Assembly: GCF_003315075.1 (NCBI RefSeq)
Contig: NZ_QNRJ01000002.1
Location: 186,001-250,000 of the forward strand
DNA length: 64,000 bases
Reading direction: 5' to 3'
DNA from: Rossellomorea aquimaris
Lineage (GTDB): Bacteria > Bacillota > Bacilli > Bacillales > Bacillaceae_B
Part shown: in pieces, positions 58,024 through 64,000 of the stretch
How positions within the stretch are numbered: the first letter of the stretch is position 1
Layout of the letters: each line of letters begins with the position of its first letter
Made by a program: the position numbers and the translations under genes
The notes under the pieces: model-generated
The model's input: only the letters and a program-made list of their open reading frames with translations
What the model was told of the DNA's origin: nothing
Databases searched by the model: none

Positions 58024-60075
58024 CTAGTCTAGCTTTTCACCCTCTAATATCCCCGACCCGGATAAATACTCCCTAAGCGGTTCATATTCGGGATCCTTCC
58101 AAAAATGATTGGATTGAATCAAGCCTGAAGCATCATCTCTCGCAACTTCCAACGCACGATAGTCATGCACCATATCTGCCACTTTAAACTCAGGAAGCCC
58201 ACTCTGCTTTCTTCCAAAGAAATCCCCCGGACCCCTTAGCTCAAGGTCTTTTTCACTCAAAACAAATCCATCATTGGTTTCCGTCATGATCTTCATTCGT
58301 TCTTTTCCAACCTCGGTTTTCGGTTCGGCAAGAAGAATGCAATAGGATTGATGTTCGCCACGTCCAACCCTTCCCCTTAACTGATGAAGCTGAGACAACC
58401 CAAAGCGCTCGGCATCATATATCATCATGAAAGTAGCGTTTGGTACATTCACACCAACTTCGACAACCGTAGTGGATACAAGTACTTGAAGACGATTTGC
58501 ACTAAATTCCCTCATCACTCCATCCTTTTCATCGGGGTGAAGCCTTCCATGCATCAATCCGACGTTGTAACGTCCTTCAAAGTAGTGCAGCATTTGATTG
58601 TAAACATCTATCGCATTTTGAACATCCAGTTTGTCCGACTCTTCAATCAGCGGACATATCACATAGGCCTGCCTGCCTTGATCTAACTCCTTGTCCATAA
58701 ACGAAAGCACCCTTGATAGCATATCCGCTTTGGCCCAATAAGTTTCAATCGCCTTTCTTCCTGCTGGCATTTGGTCGATTATGCTTACATCCATTTCACC
58801 AAACACCGTAATGGCCAGCGTCCGTGGAATCGGAGTCGCTGTCATAAATAATACATCAGGACTTTCCCCTTTTTCCCTGAGCACACGTCTTTGATTCACG
58901 CCAAAGCGATGCTGCTCATCGGTTACAACGAGTCCGAGATGCTTAAATTGAACATCCTCCTGAATAAGTGCATGTGTTCCAATAAGAATATCAATTTCTC
59001 CGTCTTTTAATTTTTCTAATAAAAGCCGTCTTCTTTTTCCTTTTACCGAGCTTGTTAACAGGGCAACAGAAAGGCCCACAGGTTCCAACAATTCACTCAG
59101 GGAGTTTGCGTGCTGTTCTGCCAGAATTTCTGTAGGAACCATTAAAGCCCCTTGATATCCTGCGGTTACACTGGAGTATAAGGCAATTGCCGATACGACC
59201 GTCTTCCCGGATCCAACGTCACCCTGTAAAAGGCGGTTCATGCGATAAGGGGACTTCATATCTGCTGAAATTTCGTTCACCACGCGCTTTTGTGCATCCG
59301 TTAAAGGAAACGGCAAAGAGTCAATAAACGCTTTGACCTTATCTAGATCATAATGCTGCTGCACGCCAGACGAATGTTCTCTTTCAAATTTTCTAAGCGC
59401 CTGCATTTTCAGTTGAAACAACAAGAACTCTTCATACACAAATCGTCTTCTCGCCTGCTTCATGTCTTCAGTGGAATCTGGAAAATGAAGATGATAAAGA
59501 GCATCATTTCGACTTGCCAGTTTATATTTCTCCAATAGATGATGAGGCAGGTTCTCCGTCAGTAAATAACTGTAGTCCTGAAAAGCCTTTTTAATGAATT
59601 TTCTAAGTGTGTTGTTTTTAATAGAGCCTTTTAAAGAATAAACAGGTTCAAAGTCCCCCTGTTTCCCATGGGGTCCCGACTGAAAATACTGAACCGTTAT
59701 GATTTGCCTGTTCTTATCCCATTTTCCTGTCACCGTCACTGTATCGTGAAGGTTTATTTTCTTCTTTAAATACGGTTGATTAAAAAATACGGCCTGCACT
59801 AAATTTCTACCGACCAATATTCGTAGGGTCAAACGGGATTTTTTTCTCCCATAATACACCAATGCAGGTTCTGAATGGACCTTCCCTTCCACTGTGACAC
59901 GCTCATCATGGGCGACTTCCTCCAAGTCTCGAAGCCTGTAATCCTCGTACCTGTAAGGCAGGTATTCTAACAAATCCAGAACAGAATAAATCCCCATTGC
60001 ATTCAGCTGTACAGCTGTTTCTTCACCAATCCCCTTGATGTCCTGGATCGTTAGTCCTTCATTATGAGTCTTCAC
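58024..60075 (-). CDS. recG: ATP-dependent DNA helicase RecG
   Basis: 683 aa. N-terminal wedge/OB domain (about 60-160), helicase motifs I (LLQGDVGSGKTVV, about 285), II (DEQH), III (FMTATPIPRTLA), and VI (QLHQLRGRVGRGEHQSYCIL), then the C-terminal TRG-like segment ELRGPGDFFGRKQSG. RecG remodels stalled replication forks and branched DNA. It overlaps the sdaAA end by 14 nt and so is translated in the sda operon. Confidence 0.98.
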   Translation of the reverse strand: MKTHNEGLTIQDIKGIGEETAVQLNAMGIYSVLDLLEYLPYRYEDYRLRDLEEVAHDERVTVEGKVHSEPALVYYGRKKSRLTLRILVGRNLVQAVFFNQPYLKKKINLHDTVTVTGKWDKNRQIITVQYFQSGPHGKQGDFEPVYSLKGSIKNNTLRKFIKKAFQDYSYLLTENLPHHLLEKYKLASRNDALYHLHFPDSTEDMKQARRRFVYEEFLLFQLKMQALRKFEREHSSGVQQHYDLDKVKAFIDSLPFPLTDAQKRVVNEISADMKSPYRMNRLLQGDVGSGKTVVSAIALYSSVTAGYQGALMVPTEILAEQHANSLSELLEPVGLSVALLTSSVKGKRRRLLLEKLKDGEIDILIGTHALIQEDVQFKHLGLVVTDEQHRFGVNQRRVLREKGESPDVLFMTATPIPRTLAITVFGEMDVSIIDQMPAGRKAIETYWAKADMLSRVLSFMDKELDQGRQAYVICPLIEESDKLDVQNAIDVYNQMLHYFEGRYNVGLMHGRLHPDEKDGVMREFSANRLQVLVSTTVVEVGVNVPNATFMMIYDAERFGLSQLHQLRGRVGRGEHQSYCILLAEPKTEVGKERMKIMTETNDGFVLSEKDLELRGPGDFFGRKQSGLPEFKVADMVHDYRALEVARDDASGLIQSNHFWKDPEYEPLREYLSGSGILEGEKLD

Positions 60076-60955
60076 GTTTATTCAGGGAAACCCCAAAGAT
60101 TTTCGCTTCAAGCTCCCTGCCTGTAGGGGTGGCAGCCAATCCACCTTGAGCCGTTTCACGAAGGGCCACCGGCATTGTTTGACCGATTTTGTACATGGCG
60201 TCAATCACTTCATCACATGGAATACGACTTGTTATGCCTGCAAGGGCCATATCCGCTGCAACCATGGCATTGGCCGCCCCCATTGCATTCCGTTTCACAC
60301 AGGGTACCTCAACGAGTCCCGCAACCGGGTCACACACAAGACCTAACATATTCTTTAAGGTAATCGCCATGGCCTCAGCGGATTGACTGGGCGTTCCTCC
60401 TGCCATTTCAACGATCGCTGCTGCAGCCATTCCACTGGCAGATCCAACCTCAGCCTGACATCCACCCGCTGCACCTGAGATGGAAGCGTTATTCGCTACA
60501 ACAAACCCAAACGCTCCAGATGCAAATAAGAAGCGGATCATTTCATCTTTTGTAGGATTCAGCTTATTTTTAACAGCGAACAATGTTCCCGGAACAACTC
60601 CAGCAGACCCTGCAGTTGGCGTCGCACAAATCGTCCCCATTGCCGCATTCACTTCATTGGTCGCTACCGCTTTACTTACTGCATCAAGGATGGTGTCCCC
60701 GCAAAGTGAGCGGCCTTTCTCAATATATTTTTGTAAAAGCACAGCATCCCCGCCTGTTAAACCTGAATGTGATTTCACACCTTCCAGTCCTCTGGCTACC
60801 GCCTGTTCCATCACTTCAAGGTTTCTCTCCATTTGACTGTATACTTCTTCAAATGTTTTGCCCGTAAATTCTATTTCCTGTTCAATCATAATATCTGAGA
60901 TTTTCTTATTTTGACTTTCAGCAAGTTCAACTAACTCTGCTACATTTCGAAACAT
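60062..60955 (-). CDS. sdaAA: L-serine dehydratase, alpha subunit (iron-sulfur)
   Basis: 297 aa. Catalytic subunit of the two-part [4Fe-4S] L-serine dehydratase (serine to pyruvate and ammonia). Cluster-ligand Cys candidates are in SAGGCQAEVGSASG, GLVCDPVAGLVEVPCVKRNA. Gly/Ala-rich active-site segments MGTICATPTAGSAGVVPGTL fit the family. GCGAGGAGGTCATTTAA precedes ATG; 49 nt after sdaAB. Confidence 0.96.
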   Translation of the reverse strand: MFRNVAELVELAESQNKKISDIMIEQEIEFTGKTFEEVYSQMERNLEVMEQAVARGLEGVKSHSGLTGGDAVLLQKYIEKGRSLCGDTILDAVSKAVATNEVNAAMGTICATPTAGSAGVVPGTLFAVKNKLNPTKDEMIRFLFASGAFGFVVANNASISGAAGGCQAEVGSASGMAAAAIVEMAGGTPSQSAEAMAITLKNMLGLVCDPVAGLVEVPCVKRNAMGAANAMVAADMALAGITSRIPCDEVIDAMYKIGQTMPVALRETAQGGLAATPTGRELEAKIFGVSLNKREDS

Positions 60956-61004
60956 TTAAATGACCTCCTCGCCTGAATGTAAACGCTATCATTATAGTAA
61001 TTGA

Positions 61005-61667
61005 CTAATCGGATATCCGGGTAACTTGAGTAATATTGGGCAGTGACGTCAGTTCATTAATGACAGCTTCATCAATCGGCTGATCGACTTCAATTGTCAT
61101 CAATGCCATCTGACCCTTTTCTTTACGCGAAACATCCATATGCCCGATGTTCAATTGATGTTTGGCAATGATATTGGACACAGATGCAATCGCCCCGAAT
61201 CGATCGTCATGAACGACCAGGATAGCAGGATGATGGCCTGACAGTTTGAGCTCGAATCCGTTAAGTTCGATAATTTCAACTTTACCTCCACCGATGGAGA
61301 TACCCACTAATTCGATTTCCCCTTGATCATCCCCCATCCGGATACGAGCCGTATTCGGATGATCCGTGATGGCATCTTCCTCTTGAAACTTGACCTTTAT
61401 TCCTTTTTGCTTTGCTACATTGATTGATTCGATAATTCGTTCATCATATGTATCATAATCAAGGATTCCACCTACAATGGCTACGTCTGTTCCATGACCC
61501 TTGTACGTTTTTGCAAATGATCCATAAAAGGATATCGTCGCCCATTTCGGTTCCCTGCGAAACAGGTTTCTCGCCATTCTTCCTATTCTGGCAGCACCAG
61601 CCGTATGGGAGCTTGATGGACCGATCATAACAGGACCGATAATATCAAATACACTTTTGTATTTCAT
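61005..61667 (-). CDS. sdaAB: L-serine dehydratase, beta subunit (ACT domain)
   Basis: 220 aa. Begins SVFDIIGPVMIGPSSSHTAG, the conserved serine-binding SSSHTAG loop, and ends in an ACT domain (about 145-220; PAILVVHDDRFGAIASVSNI, MALMTIEVDQPIDE). Works with SdaAA. First gene of sdaAB-sdaAA-recG. Confidence 0.96.
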   Translation of the reverse strand: MKYKSVFDIIGPVMIGPSSSHTAGAARIGRMARNLFRREPKWATISFYGSFAKTYKGHGTDVAIVGGILDYDTYDERIIESINVAKQKGIKVKFQEEDAITDHPNTARIRMGDDQGEIELVGISIGGGKVEIIELNGFELKLSGHHPAILVVHDDRFGAIASVSNIIAKHQLNIGHMDVSRKEKGQMALMTIEVDQPIDEAVINELTSLPNITQVTRISD

Positions 61668-61694
61668 GACTTTTCCCCCTCACTTAACATCTAA

Positions 61695-61722
61695 ACTATA
61701 CAACCATTCTAACATAATTGAA
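61695..61722 (-). promoter_or_regulatory. Possible sdaAB promoter
   Basis: TTCAAT (61717-61722), 16 nt, TATAGT (61695-61700) on the minus strand, about 27 nt before the sdaAB start. The -10 is good and the -35 poor; it overlaps the possible fakA terminator stem. Confidence 0.4.
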
Positions 61723-61754
61723 GGGGACAAACTCAATTTAGAGCTGCCCCCTTC
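61718..61754 (-). terminator. Possible terminator downstream of fakA
   Basis: GAAGGGG and CCCCTTC form a 7-bp stem extended by CA/TG around about 21 nt, 9 nt after the fakA stop. It is followed by AATTATG rather than a U-run, so termination would be weak. Confidence 0.45.
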
Positions 61755-61763
61755 CTTTATTCC

Positions 61764-63428
61764 TTATTCAACTGAGAATATATAGGAGTAAAGTGGTTGT
61801 TTACCATTATGAACTTCCACTTCTACATCTTCATGATGCTCTTCTACATACTCTTTTAATGAATGTACGTCCTCTTCTGTTACATCTTCACCATATAGAA
61901 TGGTTAATATTTCGGAGTCTTCATCCAGCATTTTCTCTAATAAGCTTTGCGCCGACTTTTGACGGTCCTGATCAGAAATAACAATCTTACCTTCTGCGAT
62001 TCCCATGAAGTCATCTTTCGCAATCGCAACACCATCAATATTCGTATCTCTTACAGCGAACGTGATTTGACCCGTTTTGACCTGCTTTGAAGCTTCAGTC
62101 ATAAACTGCTTATTGTCTTCAACAGAGGCTGATGGATTAAAGGCAAGTAATGCAGCCATACCTTGAGGTACTGTCTTCGTTGGTACAACAGCTACTTCCA
62201 TTTCAAGAACTTCTGCCGCTTGATCTGCTGCCATAATAATGTTTTTATTATTTGGCATGATAATGACTTTCTTCGCATTGACTTCTTCAACAGCTTTCAC
62301 GATATCCTCCGTACTTGGATTCATCGTTTGACCACCTTCGATCACAGCGGTAGCGCCGATGCTTTTGAACAACTCGGAAATCCCTTCACCCATCGCAACC
62401 GTTACAATGGCAAAGTCAACTTCTTTTGGTGCAGCAGGAGCTTGAGCTTTCACTGGCTTTGCTTCACCAACGATGCTGCTGTGCTGCTGTCTCATGTTCT
62501 CGATCTTGATATTGATGAGACTTCCGTATTTATGACCATACGTCAATACATCACCAGGTTGTTCAGAATGGATATGTACTTTAGCTAATTCATCGTCACT
62601 TATAACAAGCAGGGAATCACCGAATCCGCTTAAATCCTGACGGAAATCTTCTTCATCGAATGATTGTTTATCTTGTTCAAACCTGACCATGAATTCAGTG
62701 CAATAGCCAAATTCAATATCCTCCGTACTCATGAAATCTTGAGCTGTTTTATGGTGCTCAGCACTCACGAGATCATTCATGGACGGTAATGAAGCTTGAT
62801 TTGAAACTTTTTCTCCCTTTAGCTCAGCTAAAAATCCTTCATAAACGAATAGTAGTCCTTGACCACCACTATCAACCACTCCCACTTCCTTTAGAACAGG
62901 AAGTAAATCAGGTGTACGATTTAACGAAGCCTGAGCCTCATCGACGATTGCCTGCATTAGCTTCACGAAATCATTTTCTGTTTCAGCTACAGAAACACCT
63001 TTTCTGGCAGCATCTTTCGCAACCGTTAGAATCGTTCCTTCAACAGGTTTCATAACCGCTTTATAAGCCGTTTCCACACCTGTTTGAAGTGCATTGGCAA
63101 ATTCTGCACTTGATAAGGATTCTTTCCCTTCAATCGCTTTACCAAAGCCTCTGAACAATTGGGATAAGATAACACCTGAGTTACCTCTTGCTCCCATCAA
63201 TAACCCTTTTGAAAGAGCGGCAGCCACATTTCCAATATGGCCTTGAATATGGTTTTGAACTTCCTTCGCACCAGAAGTCATGGATAAATTCATATTTGTT
63301 CCAGTATCACCATCAGGAACAGGAAAAACGTTCAGCGCGTCAACCAGCTGCGCATGCGCAGATAATTGGGTGGCACCTTGTATCACCATTTCAGCAAAAC
63401 GTTTTCCTTCCAAAGATGTAATCGACAC
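61764..63428 (-). CDS. fakA: Fatty acid kinase catalytic subunit FakA (YloV, DhaL domain)
   Basis: 554 aa, GTG start. N-terminal DhaL-type kinase domain (about 1-200) with metal-binding NVFPVPDGDTGTNMNLSM and GARGNSGVILSQLFRGF; a middle domain, and a C-terminal part for the fatty-acid-binding partner FakB (DegV), not encoded here. It phosphorylates exogenous or recycled fatty acids to acyl phosphates that enter phospholipid synthesis at the PlsX product, encoded 5 kb downstream. 15 nt gap to yloU. Confidence 0.95.
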   Translation of the reverse strand: MSITSLEGKRFAEMVIQGATQLSAHAQLVDALNVFPVPDGDTGTNMNLSMTSGAKEVQNHIQGHIGNVAAALSKGLLMGARGNSGVILSQLFRGFGKAIEGKESLSSAEFANALQTGVETAYKAVMKPVEGTILTVAKDAARKGVSVAETENDFVKLMQAIVDEAQASLNRTPDLLPVLKEVGVVDSGGQGLLFVYEGFLAELKGEKVSNQASLPSMNDLVSAEHHKTAQDFMSTEDIEFGYCTEFMVRFEQDKQSFDEEDFRQDLSGFGDSLLVISDDELAKVHIHSEQPGDVLTYGHKYGSLINIKIENMRQQHSSIVGEAKPVKAQAPAAPKEVDFAIVTVAMGEGISELFKSIGATAVIEGGQTMNPSTEDIVKAVEEVNAKKVIIMPNNKNIIMAADQAAEVLEMEVAVVPTKTVPQGMAALLAFNPSASVEDNKQFMTEASKQVKTGQITFAVRDTNIDGVAIAKDDFMGIAEGKIVISDQDRQKSAQSLLEKMLDEDSEILTILYGEDVTEEDVHSLKEYVEEHHEDVEVEVHNGKQPLYSYIFSVE

Positions 63429-63443
63429 GAATCTTCCTCCTCA

Positions 63444-63806
63444 CTACGGGTTCGTGACACGAACCCCCTGCACAAAAATATTTACTGAATCTACCGCCAA
63501 GCCGACGGTCTTATCAAGAGTATATTTAACCTTGGATTGTACATTATGAGCAATCTCAGAAATTTTTGTACCATAACTCACAATAATATACATATCAATA
63601 TGTACTTCCTCTTCATCTTGACGAACGATCACTCCGCGAGTGAAATTTTCCTTACGTAAGATATCTGTGAAACCGTCTTTAATTTGGTTCTTTGAAGCCA
63701 TTCCAACAATTCCGTAGCAATCCACCGCTGCACCTCCAGCAATCATTGCAATGACATCATTCGTAATATCAATTTGTCCGTACTGCGTTTTCAATTCGAT
63801 GGACAT
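63444..63806 (-). CDS. yloU: Asp23/Gls24 family envelope stress protein YloU
   Basis: 120 aa. SIELKTQYGQIDITNDVIAM, IAGGAAVDCYGIVGMASK, a beta-strand with VDMYIIVSYGTKISEIAHNV, and VGLAVDSVNIFVQGVRVTNP: typical Asp23 family (DUF322). Adjacent to fakA as in most Firmicutes, and often proposed to link to envelope lipid state. ATG 63806 is chosen with AAAGGGGGAAAACATTCC; the open frame is 14 codons longer. Confidence 0.93.
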   Translation of the reverse strand: MSIELKTQYGQIDITNDVIAMIAGGAAVDCYGIVGMASKNQIKDGFTDILRKENFTRGVIVRQDEEEVHIDMYIIVSYGTKISEIAHNVQSKVKYTLDKTVGLAVDSVNIFVQGVRVTNP

Positions 63807-63846
63807 GGAATGTTTTCCCCCTTTAATTACATGCTTGGCTAAAAAC

Positions 63847-63875
63847 ATTTTACTATAAGTATGCTGTTTTTGAAA
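63847..63875 (-). promoter_or_regulatory. Possible yloU-fakA promoter
   Basis: TTTCAA (63870-63875), 17 nt, TAAAAT (63847-63852) on the minus strand, about 41 nt before the yloU ATG. Confidence 0.5.
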
Positions 63876-64000
63876 GCTAAACTATTATCTCAAGCGTTAT
63901 TTGTTGGGTATACCCTCTATTTTTTCCTTATTATTCAAAGATTAATCATTTGCTTTCTAAGAGTAAAGGAATCCATTGGTGCATGAATGAAAAAAGACGC
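63876..64000. other. Right-edge upstream sequence
   Basis: AT-rich, no gene. A 10-bp palindrome GGGTATACCC lies at 63906-63915. In B. subtilis rpmB lies next on the opposite strand; its coding part is not visible here. Confidence 0.4.

Noticed and set aside
63906-63915. GGGTATACCC palindrome upstream of yloU
   Set aside because: Perfect 10-bp palindrome but no loop and no known regulator match; could be chance.

Overview
This 64 kb window comes from a low-GC, motile member of the Bacillaceae. The evidence is gene order and protein similarity to the Bacillus subtilis fla/che - codY - topA - sucCD - ffh - smc - fab region, Bacillus-type proteins (CodY, FapR, SwrB, SwrD, CheC, CheD, FliY, TrmFO, RbgA), AGGAGG-type ribosome binding sites, and frequent TTG/GTG starts. 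Genus cannot be fixed from the sequence; a Bacillus/Rossellomorea-like marine or soil lineage is my guess. Every gene I can support (69, the first one cut by the window edge) lies on the minus strand, so transcription runs from high to low coordinates. No tRNA, rRNA, CRISPR array, prophage, insertion sequence or plus-strand gene was found.

In transcription order: (1) yloU(asp23)-fakA, then sdaAB-sdaAA-recG (63.8-58 kb). (2) The FapR-controlled lipid operon fapR-plsX-fabD-fabG-acpP (57.9-54.3 kb), with a perfect FapR box, followed by rnc-smc-ftsY (54.2-48.8 kb). (3) ylxM-ffh-rpsP-khpA, ylqD-rimM-trmD, rplS with its L19 leader, a type I signal peptidase, rbgA and rnhB (48.6-41.5 kb): protein targeting and ribosome assembly. 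(4) A FliK-like/FlhB-C-like pair (ylqG-ylqH), sucCD, dprA, topA, trmFO, xerC, hslVU and codY (41.4-28.2 kb). (5) A 0.7 kb spacer with a dispersed Bacillaceae-type repeat and the main flagellar promoter. (6) The ~27 kb fla/che operon from flgB to swrB (27.5-0.2 kb): rod and MS-ring, C-ring, export apparatus, hook assembly, FlhF/FlhG placement factors, the CheA/B/C/D/W/Y pathway, and sigma-D. (7) The rpsB promoter, leader and first codons at the left edge.

I see no wholly new multigene system; the region is a conserved chromosomal core. Points worth a second look: a stand-alone FlhB C-terminal domain translationally coupled to a second FliK-like protein outside the flagellar operon; an HslV whose N-terminus lacks the Ser2 nucleophile reported for B. 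subtilis; a strong hairpin that buries a possible start codon between the hook gene and swrD; a family of GGGACTGAC-type inverted repeats reused as intergenic hairpins; and a recG terminator whose 3' arm doubles as the fapR -35 element. Gene starts below were adjusted where a ribosome binding site and family alignment favour a site inside the longest open frame.
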